Shown here: piece after piece, positions 15,374 to 24,089 of the stretch | Numbering within the stretch: position 1 is the stretch's first letter | How the letters are laid out: every line of letters begins with the position of its first letter | Source of the DNA: Prevotella sp. | GTDB lineage: Bacteria; Bacteroidota; Bacteroidia; Bacteroidales; Bacteroidaceae | Assembly: GCA_017615355.1 (NCBI GenBank) | Contig: JAGAAJ010000082.1 | Span: 1-34,907, forward strand | Direction: 5' to 3' | Length of the DNA stretch: 34,907 nucleotides | The notes under the pieces: model-generated | Seen by the model: the letters and a program-made list of their open reading frames with translations, nothing else | The model's database searches: none | What the model was told of the DNA's origin: nothing | Translations under genes and position numbers: made by a program

Positions 15374-16672
15374 ATGGACGAGATACTGGACTTTGGGCCC
15401 GTGGAGGACCAGATGCAGAACATCATCAAGGTGATCGGCGTGGGCGGCGGCGGATGCAACGCCGTGAGCCGTATGTATGACGAGGGTATTCAGGGCGTTT
15501 CTTTCGCCGTGCTGAACACCGACAGCGCCTCGCTGGCACACTCGCCGGTGCCCGTGAAGCTGCAGCTGGGCTCTGGCCTGGGAGCCGGCGCCAAGCCGGA
15601 AATCGGCAGGGCTGAGGCGGAGAGCAGCATCGACAGCATTGAGCGACTACTGGACGACCAGACGAAGATGGTGTTTGTGACGGCGACGATGGGCGGCGGC
15701 ACGGGAACGGGCGCTGCTCCCGTGGTGGCCCGCGTGGCAAAGGAGCGCGGACTGCTGACCATCGGCGTGGTGACCATCCCCTTTTTCTTCGAGCACCGCC
15801 GCAAGATCATCAAGGCGCTGAAGGGCGTGGACGAGCTGCGGGAGAACGTGGACGCGATGCTGATCGTGAACAACGAGCGGCTGTGCGACGTCTACAGCGA
15901 CACGTCGATGTCGCTGAAGGATGCCCTGGCAGAGGCGGACAACGTGCTGAAGAACGCCGTGAAGGGCATCTCGGAACTCATCACCATCAGCTCGGCGGGA
16001 AACATCAACCTTGACTTCCGCGACGTGGAGACGACGATGCGCAACGGCGGCGGCGCCATCATGGCCATCGGCAGGGCCGGCGGCAACCAGCGCGTGGAAC
16101 GCGCCATCCTCGACGCCCTCGACTCGCCCCTGCTGCACGGCAACGACATCAACCGAGCCAAGCGTATCCTCTTTAATATCTATGCCAGCGAGCAGCATCC
16201 CGTGCTCATACCTGAGATGCAGGAGATATCGGAGTTCTTCGACCAGCTGGACCCCGACATCGAGGTGATATGGGGCACGTCGACGGACAACTCGCTGGGC
16301 GAGGATGCGAAGGTGATCATCCTGGCTGCCGACATGGGCGACGAACTGAAACCCGACAAGGTGGAGGATGACGAGCGGGAAGACCACTATGAGCGGCTCA
16401 TCGGCAGGCTCTACCAGCCTCTGGTGAGAACCGTGAAGAAGGAGGAACCCGATCCGCCCTTCGTGGTGGAGAAGGCTCCCGAGGTAGAACCCGCCGTTGA
16501 GGAACCCGCCGCAGAGGAGCCCGCCATCGCTGAGCCAACAGCAGAGGAACCTGCCGCAGAGGAGCCCGCCAGCGCCGCCGCCGTCAAGGACATAGAAGCC
16601 ACCACGACGCTGGGCCGATGGAAGAAATGGCTCATGGAGAAGGTGGATGTGCTGACAAAGGACGACAACTGA
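15374..16672 (+). CDS. ftsZ: Cell-division GTPase FtsZ (outside dcw cluster, possible paralogue)
   Basis: The start is the ATG at 15374 after AAAAGAGG. The 432-residue protein has the tubulin-type GTP-binding loop G-V-G-G-G-G-C-N-A-V (about 22-31), signature G-G-G-T-G-T-G-A-A-P (107-116) and T7 loop N212-L-D214-F-R-D217, so both nucleotide binding and hydrolysis in the polymer should be possible. The globular core ends near 330. The linker is acidic and Pro-rich with repeated E-E-P-A units (about 370-400), and the tail ends W-L-M-E-K-V-D-V-L-T-K-D-D-N; I do not recognise the usual C-terminal FtsA-binding peptide. FtsZ normally sits behind ftsQ and ftsA, but none are here. It may be the main or a second FtsZ; the window cannot decide. 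The next gene starts 4 nt downstream. Confidence 0.92.
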   Translation: MDEILDFGPVEDQMQNIIKVIGVGGGGCNAVSRMYDEGIQGVSFAVLNTDSASLAHSPVPVKLQLGSGLGAGAKPEIGRAEAESSIDSIERLLDDQTKMVFVTATMGGGTGTGAAPVVARVAKERGLLTIGVVTIPFFFEHRRKIIKALKGVDELRENVDAMLIVNNERLCDVYSDTSMSLKDALAEADNVLKNAVKGISELITISSAGNINLDFRDVETTMRNGGGAIMAIGRAGGNQRVERAILDALDSPLLHGNDINRAKRILFNIYASEQHPVLIPEMQEISEFFDQLDPDIEVIWGTSTDNSLGEDAKVIILAADMGDELKPDKVEDDEREDHYERLIGRLYQPLVRTVKKEEPDPPFVVEKAPEVEPAVEEPAAEEPAIAEPTAEEPAAEEPASAAAVKDIEATTTLGRWKKWLMEKVDVLTKDDN

Positions 16673-16676
16673 ACCG

Positions 16677-17249
16677 ATGCCTTACCTGAACCTCACACCT
16701 GAAGAGATGGCCGACGAGATGGGCCAGCTGGCCCGTCAGCTGCAGGCCGCAGGGCGCACCGACCTGGTGCTCCGTGCCCTCGGCGTGTCGATGATCGAGG
16801 ACCTGCGACTGGAGGCGGCCAAGGGCAGCCTGCAGCCGCTGCGCATCACCAGCGACTACCGATTCTTCGTAGGACAGCGGGAGGTGGAGCTGCAGCCTGT
16901 GCACAAGGCGGTGTACCTGCTCTTCCTGGCTCATCCCGAGGGCATCGAGTTCAAGCGGCTGTCGGAATACCGTGAGGAGCTGACGGCCTATTATATGAAG
17001 ACGGCCCGCAGCATGGACAAGGAAAGCATTGTGGAGGGCGTGAGCCGACTGGTGAATCCGCTCGACAATGCCATCAATGAGAAGTGTTCGCGTATCAAGA
17101 ATGCCTTCCTCTCGCTGATGGACGCCTATTCGGCCAGCTATTACATCATCAGCGGACACGCCCAGCGACACATCGTGGGGTCGAGCCGTGTATGGTACAA
17201 CAGACTGAAGGTGATCACCCTGCCCAGGCACCTGGTGCAGTTTACGTAA
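16677..17249 (+). CDS. Hypothetical protein co-transcribed with ftsZ, 190 aa
   Basis: The soluble protein has two halves. Residues about 1-65 are helical (L-x-P-E-E-M-A-D-E-M-G-Q-L-A-R-Q-L). Residues about 75-190 contain H-K-A-V-Y-L-L-F-L-A-H-P-E-G-I-E-F-K, N-A-I-N-E-K-C-S-R-I-K-N-A-F and a closing L-P-R-H-L-V-Q-F. I recall the second half as a recurring orphan domain in Prevotella and relatives, with a winged-helix-like look; no function is assigned. It begins 4 nt after ftsZ stop, so it is probably in the same transcript. Its last 8 nt overlap the 3' end of the opposing histidine-kinase gene. Confidence 0.75.
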   Translation: MPYLNLTPEEMADEMGQLARQLQAAGRTDLVLRALGVSMIEDLRLEAAKGSLQPLRITSDYRFFVGQREVELQPVHKAVYLLFLAHPEGIEFKRLSEYREELTAYYMKTARSMDKESIVEGVSRLVNPLDNAINEKCSRIKNAFLSLMDAYSASYYIISGHAQRHIVGSSRVWYNRLKVITLPRHLVQFT

Positions 17250-19170
17250 GGCTGCCGTTAGTGGATTTGGTGCGCGGCACCTCGAGGACGAAGCGGCAGC
17301 CGGAGGTGTAGTCGCGGTCGAGATAGAGGTCGCCGCCGAGGATGCGGGCAAACTGGCGCGAGATATTCAGACCCAGGCCGAGACCTTCGGTGAAATCATC
17401 AAGTTTTGAGAATTGTGTGAAGAGGGTGTCGATGGCCTCCTCGGGAATGCCCGGGCCGGTGTCCTCGACGATGAATCGCACCATACGGGCACCCTGGCGC
17501 AGGCGGAGGGTGATGCAGCCCTTGACGGTGAACTTCTTGGCATTGTAGAGCAGCTCGTCGATGGCCTTCGTGAGATAGTCGCGATGGGTGACGATGACCT
17601 CCGTGTCGGGCAGCTGGCTGTCGACGCTGATGATGATATGCGTGGGCGGACGGCTGTTGGCGCGACTGACCAACTCATGGGCGAAGTCGTTGCACGGCAC
17701 GCGGTCTTTCAGGCTGACTTGATGACGGTCGATATAGGAGGCGGCCAGCAGCATGTTGACCATACGGGTGACGGCGGAGCTGTTCTGCTGCATCGTGTCG
17801 GTCATGCGGTGGCGCTCTTCCGGCGTCATCGAGGCATGATGGTCGCGCATGACCTGCGTGAAGCCCATGATGATGTTCAAGGGCGTGCGTAGCTGGTGGG
17901 AGATGCTCTTGATGAAGTCGCTCTGCTTGCGGTCGGCCTCGCTGGCCATGCGCTGGGCCTTCTCCAGCTCGCGGTTCTGCTGCTCTGCCTCATTGCTGGC
18001 GCGTGTCAGGTCCTCCACATGCTCCTGGAGGGCATGCTGCATGGTGGCGAAGTGGTTTTGCAGACGTCCCACGGCATCGCGGCGCCTGCTGCGCGGCATC
18101 TGCTCGCTGAAGTTGCCGGCGGTAATGTGGGCGACCTGCCACTCCAGCTCCTTGACGGGCTTGAGGAAGCCTCGCACAATGCGTATGCAGAAGAGGGCGA
18201 TGATGAGCAGTCCGATAATCAGAATGGGAAGGATGATGTAGGGCAGTTGATGATAGCCTGCCAGCACGTCGCGTTCTTCACAGACGAGACCCAGGCTCCA
18301 GCCCGTCTTCGGCACCGGCTGATAGAAGGTGACATAGGTGACGCCCTCGGCCACGGTCTTCATGTTGCCCTTGTGGCCGGCTATCATCTCATGGCCCAGG
18401 GTGATGAGATCGGGCTGCACCTTGGGGTCGACATCGGTGAACATGGTGGTCTTGACAAGTCGCGAGGTGTCGGGATGGACGAAGTAGCTGCCGTCGTGGC
18501 CCAGCATGAGGCTGTAGGCATTGGGATAGGGCTTGAGGGCACTGACGGCCTCAGAGAGACGCGGCAGGGAGATGTCGGTGGAGAGGACGCCGATGAAGGT
18601 GCTGTCGGCATCATAGAGGGGCACGCAGTAGGACGCAATCATCTCGGCCGAGGAGAGGGTGCCCTCGTTGTAGTCGTCGAAGGGGTCGACCCACACGGCC
18701 TTGCCGGCATCGCGCGGCGTCTTGTACCACACCTTGTCGAAATACTCGTACTCGCCTTCACGCACGGTGGCGATGGTGTCGCCTTGCCGCACGGAATAGG
18801 CCGAGAAGTAGCGGCCGTATTCGGGGAAGAAATCGGGCTCGGTGGTGATGGAGCAGCTGTTGACATTGGGATTGATCTCCACCACACGGCGGGTGAAGGA
18901 CATCAGCGAGTCGGGCTGCATATTGGCCGTCACCTGCCACATGATGTTGTGGGTGGCCGTCTCCACCTCTCTCAGATAGCCGGTGACACGCTGGGCGGTG
19001 TTGTCGAGGGCGCGCTCAGCATGCTGATAGGCCTCTTGCAGCACCAGCCGGCGGGCATTGATGGCGAGGAAGCCCAGGCCCACGACGAAGGTGACGAGGA
19101 CGAGGGCGAGGATGCCGGCGCAGATTTTCTTGGCCAGCGACTTTCGGATGATCTTGAAGAGGCTGGTCAT
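17242..19170 (-). CDS. Membrane sensor histidine kinase (dCache-HAMP-HisKA-HATPase)
   Basis: The 642-residue protein has TM1 (about 15-37), a periplasmic double-Cache-like sensor (about 38-305), TM2 (about 308-330), a HAMP-type segment, a coiled coil, and a HisKA domain with S-H-Q-L-R-T-P-L-N (H425). The ATPase domain has the N-box L-L-Y-N-A-K-K, G1 D-T-G-P-G-I-P and G2 G-L-G-L-G-L-N, all apparently intact. It should autophosphorylate in response to a small periplasmic ligand. No response regulator is adjacent. Its ATG overlaps the stop of the preceding sensor by 4 nt (ATGA), so the two are made together and share architecture, suggesting duplication. Confidence 0.93.
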   Translation of the reverse strand: MTSLFKIIRKSLAKKICAGILALVLVTFVVGLGFLAINARRLVLQEAYQHAERALDNTAQRVTGYLREVETATHNIMWQVTANMQPDSLMSFTRRVVEINPNVNSCSITTEPDFFPEYGRYFSAYSVRQGDTIATVREGEYEYFDKVWYKTPRDAGKAVWVDPFDDYNEGTLSSAEMIASYCVPLYDADSTFIGVLSTDISLPRLSEAVSALKPYPNAYSLMLGHDGSYFVHPDTSRLVKTTMFTDVDPKVQPDLITLGHEMIAGHKGNMKTVAEGVTYVTFYQPVPKTGWSLGLVCEERDVLAGYHQLPYIILPILIIGLLIIALFCIRIVRGFLKPVKELEWQVAHITAGNFSEQMPRSRRRDAVGRLQNHFATMQHALQEHVEDLTRASNEAEQQNRELEKAQRMASEADRKQSDFIKSISHQLRTPLNIIMGFTQVMRDHHASMTPEERHRMTDTMQQNSSAVTRMVNMLLAASYIDRHQVSLKDRVPCNDFAHELVSRANSRPPTHIIISVDSQLPDTEVIVTHRDYLTKAIDELLYNAKKFTVKGCITLRLRQGARMVRFIVEDTGPGIPEEAIDTLFTQFSKLDDFTEGLGLGLNISRQFARILGGDLYLDRDYTSGCRFVLEVPRTKSTNGSLT

Positions 19171-20627
19171 GCGTCGGTAGATTTAGGGATGGGACTGTCT
19201 TTGGAGACGTTGGTGACGGCTATCATGCGGTCGAGGAGCGTCGTGATGGCATCGGTCTGCTCAATCATCTTCTGCGTGAGCTGTTCCATCGAGGCCTGAT
19301 CTATCTGATCCTGGTCATGCAGGGTCTGCACCAATGCACCGATGTTGTTGGCGGGTTGCACCAGCTGGTCGGTGGCGCTGTTGAGGAAGGCCGTCTTGGC
19401 GCGGTCGGCTTTCTGGGCATGTTCGTAGGCTTCATGCAAGGCCTGGCCCTGCTGCTCAAGACTCTGGCGGTGGTGGACGATCTTCTCGAGGAAGTCAGAC
19501 ATCGACCGCTGCATGCCGTAGAAGGCATTCTGCAGGCGTCCCAGCTCGTCCTGCCGCTTGGTCTCGTCGATGGGATGGTCGAAATGACCTTCTGCCAGGC
19601 GCTGGGCTGATGCATCCAGCTGCTGCAGCGGGTGCAGCTGGCGCCGGATAAAAAAGATGAGGAAGGCCAACAGGATCACTATGCCGATGAAGGTGATGAC
19701 GATGGCCAGGCGCCGCAGCTGGAAATAGGATGCCAGCATCTCATGCTCAGGACACAGCACCTCGATGCTCCAGTCGGCTTTCTCGAAGGGACGGTAGAAG
19801 GCATAGCAGTCTTCACCGTTCACCTGGAGCTTCATCATGCCACTCTCGCCGTTGAGCTGGGCGGTGATCAGATTGCGCAGGTTCTCGTCGCTCTCATCCG
19901 TCATCATACGGAGGACGGCCCCCGGCTGCAGCATCGCACTGTCGGGATGGATGATGAACGAGCCGTGATGGCTCAGCAGGGCACAGGAGGTGTTGGGATA
20001 GGGCCGTGTCTGCTGGATGGTGCGCGAGAGCTTGTCGAGCGAGATATCGACGGCCAGCACGCCAATGGCCTCGCCATCCTGATGAATGGGAACGGAATAG
20101 GTGGTGATGGGCGAAGGACTGTAGACGCTCACCCATGAGGGGTCGATCCATTCGGAGTCGTTGTTCATGACAGGGTCGGCATACCACACCTGCTCGGTGA
20201 AGGGCACATCGCCAAAGGTGTCGAAACGGGTTATCTTGCCGGCTTCGCGGCGGTAGTAGGCCATGTAGTGGGTGCCCTTGTCGGGATAATAGTCAGGCTT
20301 GAAGGCGATGGCACACCCCTCGATGGCAGGATTGTCGAGCAGCATCTGACGGCCGAAGACGAGCATGGCGTCGGCATCGTCGAGATGGTGCTCCACGTTC
20401 CATAGCATATTGTGCGTGGCCGTCTCTACTTCATTCAAGGCATTATCGATGGTGAGGATGGCAGAGTTGAGCACCGACTGTACCTTGGCCACCGCCTCGT
20501 CGACGACGGTCTGTCGGACAAACCACAGCACGACCCATACAACGGCAACGAACATCACCGTTACTAACGTCATCACCCAGAGGCCGAGCCTTGCGGTGAG
20601 CGTGTTGGGCCGAATCAATCTACGCAC
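19167..20627 (-). CDS. dCache-HAMP receptor with degenerate HisKA and no ATPase domain
   Basis: The 486-residue protein starts at GTG. It has TM1 (about 15-38), a double-Cache-like external domain with F-K-P-D-Y-Y-P and W-Y-A-D-P segments, TM2 (about 305-325), HAMP (Q-L-H-P-L-Q-Q-L-D-A-S-A-Q-R-L-A-E-G) and a coiled coil. Where its neighbour has S-H-Q-L-R-T-P-L-N, this protein has S-A-T-D-Q-L-V-Q-P-A-N-N, lacking the phospho-acceptor His, and it stops soon after without an ATPase domain. It is therefore a receptor without kinase activity, likely pairing with the full kinase encoded immediately downstream. It is intact, not frameshifted. Confidence 0.88.
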   Translation of the reverse strand: MRRLIRPNTLTARLGLWVMTLVTVMFVAVVWVVLWFVRQTVVDEAVAKVQSVLNSAILTIDNALNEVETATHNMLWNVEHHLDDADAMLVFGRQMLLDNPAIEGCAIAFKPDYYPDKGTHYMAYYRREAGKITRFDTFGDVPFTEQVWYADPVMNNDSEWIDPSWVSVYSPSPITTYSVPIHQDGEAIGVLAVDISLDKLSRTIQQTRPYPNTSCALLSHHGSFIIHPDSAMLQPGAVLRMMTDESDENLRNLITAQLNGESGMMKLQVNGEDCYAFYRPFEKADWSIEVLCPEHEMLASYFQLRRLAIVITFIGIVILLAFLIFFIRRQLHPLQQLDASAQRLAEGHFDHPIDETKRQDELGRLQNAFYGMQRSMSDFLEKIVHHRQSLEQQGQALHEAYEHAQKADRAKTAFLNSATDQLVQPANNIGALVQTLHDQDQIDQASMEQLTQKMIEQTDAITTLLDRMIAVTNVSKDSPIPKSTDA

Positions 20628-20706
20628 TCTGTATTTCCTTCAGGTTCTTCACTCAATCATTCTCTCACTCATCACTCATCACTTCTCACTCATCATTTCT
20701 CATTTC
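20628..20706 (-). repeat. Low-complexity short repeats between operon genes
   Basis: On the plus strand the stretch about 20661-20708 is made of CTCATCA, CTCACT and TTCTCA units repeated with variation. It separates the CE15-like gene from the sensor gene and contains no obvious hairpin terminator. It may be a slippage-prone spacer. Confidence 0.6.
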
Positions 20707-21840
20707 TCACTTCAGGAGGAAACGGTCGATGAACGACTGCACGATGGCATACTGCTCGAGGGGCAGCTGGCAGTGACCATGGCCGCCAAGGATGTCGCAG
20801 CCGAAGCGGTCGGCGATGCCGAAGCGTTCCCACACCTTCTGCGCAGCATCGGCTGAGACACGCATCGAGCCGTCGGCCAGCCAAACATAGTCTGGATTGC
20901 CAAGCAGCAGGAGGGCTCGCGGACAGACCATCGCACAGAGCTCGTGCTGGTCGTAGGGCAGACGGTAGACATTGTCGCCGCCGAAATTCTCGAGCTGGCT
21001 CTCGAGGAACCAGTGGTAGTCGGTCTTGTCGAGATTCTCCAGATTCTCGGTCGACTCATGGCTGGTGCGCCAGGCAGCAGCGCCGCCGCCGCCAGGCTCC
21101 TGTGCGATGGTGAGAGCGATACGCTCGTCGAAGGCGCCGCAATAGAGGGCCATCTTGCCTGCATAGGAGCAGCCGCTGACGCCGATATGACGGGTGTCAA
21201 TCTTCGTCACCTCAGGGCCTAAAAGCTGCAGGCCGTCGATGAGGCGGCTCATGCCCCAGGCCCACTCGCTGTAGGCACCATTGCTGGTGAGGGCAGGGTA
21301 GAGGCGGTCGAAATGATGCTCGCCGCGATCATGGTGCTTGCCGAACTGCTTGTAGTCGTTGACATCGGCAGAGCGGAAGGTCATGAAAGCCACCGGACGG
21401 CCTTCGAACAGCTGTCGAGGCAGCGTGAGCATGTCGGTGCCGATCATCACGGCGTAGGGCGGACGTCCCACGTTGGGATAATGGATGAGCGAGCGCAAGG
21501 TCAGCGTCTCGCCACCGACGGTGACATCGACGACGATGGCCGTGTCGCCCTCCATGTGGGCCGTCACCTGTCCGGGCTCCATAGCTGGCTTCGTGCCGAT
21601 GCCATAGTGCTGGATGAGCGAGCCAATCTCATTGCGACGGCGCTCCCAGTCGCCAAAGCCGCTGACACCCTCCAGGGCATCGGGCAATCCCTTGACGACA
21701 GGCAGCTCGGAAGCCGCCTTAAACTGTTTCAGGGCAAACTGAGCGCCTGTGTTCTCCTGTTCGTAGACACGTGGCTGGGCCACCGTTGTGGCAACGCCGA
21801 TGGTGCAGAGCAACGCTGCAATCGTCAGTATTCTTTTCAT
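20707..21840 (-). CDS. Secreted CE15-like glucuronoyl esterase
   Basis: The start chosen gives MKRILTIAALLCTIGVATTVAQ, a clear signal peptide; the frame upstream overlaps the spacer. The mature protein of about 355 residues matches CE15 order. The nucleophile elbow is G-V-S-G-C-S-Y-A-G-K, followed by I-A-L-T-I-A-Q-E-P-G-G-G-G, then L-P-Y-D-Q-H-E-L-C-A and R-A-L-L-L-L-G-N-P-D-Y-V-W-L, and the His motif G-G-H-G-H-C-Q-L-P near the end. CE15 enzymes cleave the ester between lignin alcohols and glucuronic acid on xylan. The family elbow is usually G-C-S-R-x-G-K; Arg is replaced by Tyr here, so activity may be changed. It lies 16 nt downstream of the GH43 gene. Confidence 0.85.
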   Translation of the reverse strand: MKRILTIAALLCTIGVATTVAQPRVYEQENTGAQFALKQFKAASELPVVKGLPDALEGVSGFGDWERRRNEIGSLIQHYGIGTKPAMEPGQVTAHMEGDTAIVVDVTVGGETLTLRSLIHYPNVGRPPYAVMIGTDMLTLPRQLFEGRPVAFMTFRSADVNDYKQFGKHHDRGEHHFDRLYPALTSNGAYSEWAWGMSRLIDGLQLLGPEVTKIDTRHIGVSGCSYAGKMALYCGAFDERIALTIAQEPGGGGAAAWRTSHESTENLENLDKTDYHWFLESQLENFGGDNVYRLPYDQHELCAMVCPRALLLLGNPDYVWLADGSMRVSADAAQKVWERFGIADRFGCDILGGHGHCQLPLEQYAIVQSFIDRFLLK

Positions 21841-21856
21841 GGGAAATGATAGTTTT

Positions 21857-23329
21857 CTAGGGTCTGAACTGCCACCAGTCGAGACGGACATCGCCCTTCA
21901 TACGGCTGAAGCAGAGATAGAGGTCGTGGACATTGGTGGTGCGACGTACCGTGGTCTGGAACATGCGGTAGTCGTTGACGGAGCCTGTCGAGCTGATGCG
22001 GACGGTGCCGATGACGGGACCGTTCTGCGAGTCAAGGCGCAGGGTGATGATACCTCCCTCAGTCCCCTTGGATGTAGGAAGGCAGGCTGCGCTGACGGTG
22101 AAGTTGCTGGCACCCTTGGCACCGAAGTCGACACCACGCAGACGGATGAACTCGCCGTCGTCGAGGTCGTAGACGTACATATTACGGCGACCCGTCGAGG
22201 ACGGCATCTTGTTGACATCGCCCGTGTTCTCGATACCCACCTTGGCACTCTTCAGTCCGTAGCCCCAGTTCATGGTCTCGGCCTGCACGATGTCGTAGGG
22301 GTCGAGCCAGCACAGCTGCTCCAGCGGCTGCTGGTCGAGCCAGTAGGGCAGCTCCTGGATGGTGCCGTCGGCATTGTATTTCATCTCGCCACAGGACACG
22401 CTGCGACGCTCGTGATGGGTGAAGGTCTCGAGGTGCATCAGGTCATAGCTCTGGCCGAAGACATAGGTGTGGCCCTTGAAGTCGCAGATGCCGGGATGGT
22501 TGCCGCGGTCACGCTGCGTGGGACGCATGATGTAGCCCTTCGACGTCCAGGGACCCGTAGGCGATGTGCTCATGGCATAGCCCAGACCCTCGGGGCAGCA
22601 GGTGGAGGCGAAGCCGAGATAATAGAAGTTGTTCTTCCTGTAGAACCAGGGGCCTTCCTGGTAGTTCTCGATATGGGGCAGGCGGACGACGCTGTCCTTC
22701 AGCGAGATCATGTCGTCGTTGAGGCGGGCATAGAATGTGTGGGGATTGCCCCAGTACATATAGGCCTGACCGTCGGCATCGGTATAGACGGAGGGGTCGA
22801 TGTCGAACCAGTTGCTCTTGTCCCACACCAGCGGCTTGCCTAAGGGGTCGCGGAAGGGTCCGTAGGGCGAGTCGGCCACAAGGACGCCGATGCCGTGACC
22901 ATGCAGCGGGGCATAGAGATAGTATTTGCCACCCCGCTCAACGGTCTGTATGGCCCATCCGCCATTGTCACGACTGCGCCAGGCAAAGTCCTTCAGCGAG
23001 GCCACAGCGCCGTGCTCCGTCCAGTTCACCATGTCAGTGGTGCTCCAGAGCAGCCAGTCATACATGAAGAATCCGGCTGAGCTGCGCTCGTTGGGGTCGA
23101 CGATATCCTCAGGCGAGGCATCGTGAGAGGTGAAGAGAAACAGCGTGTCGCCGATGACGAGCGGCGAGGGGTCGGCGGTGTACTTCGTCTGGAACAGGGG
23201 CAGGTTGACCTGCTTCTTGCCCTTCACGGCATCCTGCAGCAGCAACGAGTCGCTGACATTGGGATTCTGTGCAAAAGCACTAAAGGTAAGGGTGGCAGCA
23301 AAGGCCGTCAGCAATAAGGTGGTTTTCAT
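21857..23329 (-). CDS. Secreted GH43 glycosidase with C-terminal CBM6
   Basis: The 490-residue protein has a signal peptide (MKTTLLLTAFAATLTFSAFA) and a five-bladed propeller domain (about 45-345). The expected GH43 residues are visible: base D53 (T-A-D-P-S), D178 (D-I-D-P-S) and acid E225 (Y-Q-E-G-P-W). Residues about 350-490 form a CBM6-type beta-sandwich ending L-D-W-W-Q-F. GH43 enzymes are mostly beta-xylosidases or alpha-arabinofuranosidases acting on arabinoxylan; the exact substrate cannot be read here. Next to a CE15-like esterase, xylan side-chain processing is the best inference. It starts 15 nt after the hydrolase gene upstream. Confidence 0.92.
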   Translation of the reverse strand: MKTTLLLTAFAATLTFSAFAQNPNVSDSLLLQDAVKGKKQVNLPLFQTKYTADPSPLVIGDTLFLFTSHDASPEDIVDPNERSSAGFFMYDWLLWSTTDMVNWTEHGAVASLKDFAWRSRDNGGWAIQTVERGGKYYLYAPLHGHGIGVLVADSPYGPFRDPLGKPLVWDKSNWFDIDPSVYTDADGQAYMYWGNPHTFYARLNDDMISLKDSVVRLPHIENYQEGPWFYRKNNFYYLGFASTCCPEGLGYAMSTSPTGPWTSKGYIMRPTQRDRGNHPGICDFKGHTYVFGQSYDLMHLETFTHHERRSVSCGEMKYNADGTIQELPYWLDQQPLEQLCWLDPYDIVQAETMNWGYGLKSAKVGIENTGDVNKMPSSTGRRNMYVYDLDDGEFIRLRGVDFGAKGASNFTVSAACLPTSKGTEGGIITLRLDSQNGPVIGTVRISSTGSVNDYRMFQTTVRRTTNVHDLYLCFSRMKGDVRLDWWQFRP

Positions 23330-23344
23330 TTTTGTGTAAAGGTT

Positions 23345-24085
23345 TTATTTGTAGTCGCGGATACGTACCTCGATGTCGGTGTCGGCTGCCAGCAGGATGC
23401 GTGCCTGCTGGATGGGCGTCTCAGAGAAATGGTAGGGGAAGAGCACATGCGGCATGATGGTCTTCGCAGCCTTCACCAGCTGGTCGATGGTCATCGTGTA
23501 GGGCTGGTTGCAGGGCAGGAAAGCAATGTCGATGTTTTCCAGCTGCTCCATCTCAGGGATGTACTCCGTGTCGCCGGCGATGTAGATGCGCAGGCCACCC
23601 AGCTCAAGGATATAGCCGTTGTCGCGGCCCTTGGGATGATACTGCTGGTGTCCCTGCGTGGTGTTGTAGGCAGGCACCGCCCAGATTTTGATGTCGTTGG
23701 AATAGATGAGGCTGTCACCGTTGTGCAGGGCGATGCCGCGATGCACCTTGTCAATGACGATGGGGTTGGCATAGACAGCGGTGTTGGGCTGGAACAACTG
23801 CGGCAGGGCGATGGGATCGTAGTGGTCGGCATGCTCATGCGTGAGAAGGATGATGTTTGCCCTCGGCATCAGGCTGAAGTTGGTCTCTGGCAGCACGGTG
23901 TTGCCCACAGGGTCGACGTAGATGTGCTTGCCGTCGTACTCGATGTAGATGCTGGCGTGCTTGATGTGGTTGATGACTACGGTCTTGCCGTTGGGCGTGG
24001 CGAAGATGTCGCTCTTCTGTGCGGCTGTCATAGTGCCTGCAAAAAAGACTGTCAGGCTGACGAGCAATGCTTTCATGAAGTTCAT
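23345..24085 (-). CDS. Secreted metallo-beta-lactamase-fold hydrolase (UlaG-like)
   Basis: I choose the start at 24085 (MNFMKALLVSLTVFFAG), 4 nt after the upstream kinase stop; 24076 is an alternative. The 246-residue protein has a signal peptide, then the metal motif T-H-E-H-A-D-H (82-88), Y-H-P-K-G-R-D-N-G-Y (149-158), A-G-D-T-E-Y (170-175) and P-Y-H-F near the C-terminus. This is the UlaG/UPF0173 subgroup of the metallo-beta-lactamase fold, which includes lactonases. An exported version beside carbohydrate-active enzymes might hydrolyse a sugar lactone or phosphoester; that is inference. An upstream in-frame extension is only read-through of the kinase gene. Confidence 0.88.
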   Translation of the reverse strand: MNFMKALLVSLTVFFAGTMTAAQKSDIFATPNGKTVVINHIKHASIYIEYDGKHIYVDPVGNTVLPETNFSLMPRANIILLTHEHADHYDPIALPQLFQPNTAVYANPIVIDKVHRGIALHNGDSLIYSNDIKIWAVPAYNTTQGHQQYHPKGRDNGYILELGGLRIYIAGDTEYIPEMEQLENIDIAFLPCNQPYTMTIDQLVKAAKTIMPHVLFPYHFSETPIQQARILLAADTDIEVRIRDYK

Positions 24086-24089
24086 TTTT

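Noticed and set aside
15647-16387. 246-codon minus-strand open frame over ftsZ
   Set aside because: Ala/Val/His-rich shadow of a GC-rich gene whose plus-strand product is clearly FtsZ.
17896-19299. 467-codon plus-strand open frame
   Set aside because: It is antisense to the sensor kinase with its complete catalytic motifs; the peptide is a low-complexity Gly/His/Val-rich shadow.
21788-22843. 351-codon plus-strand open frame
   Set aside because: Antisense to the GH43 gene, with shadow-like composition and no recognisable domain.
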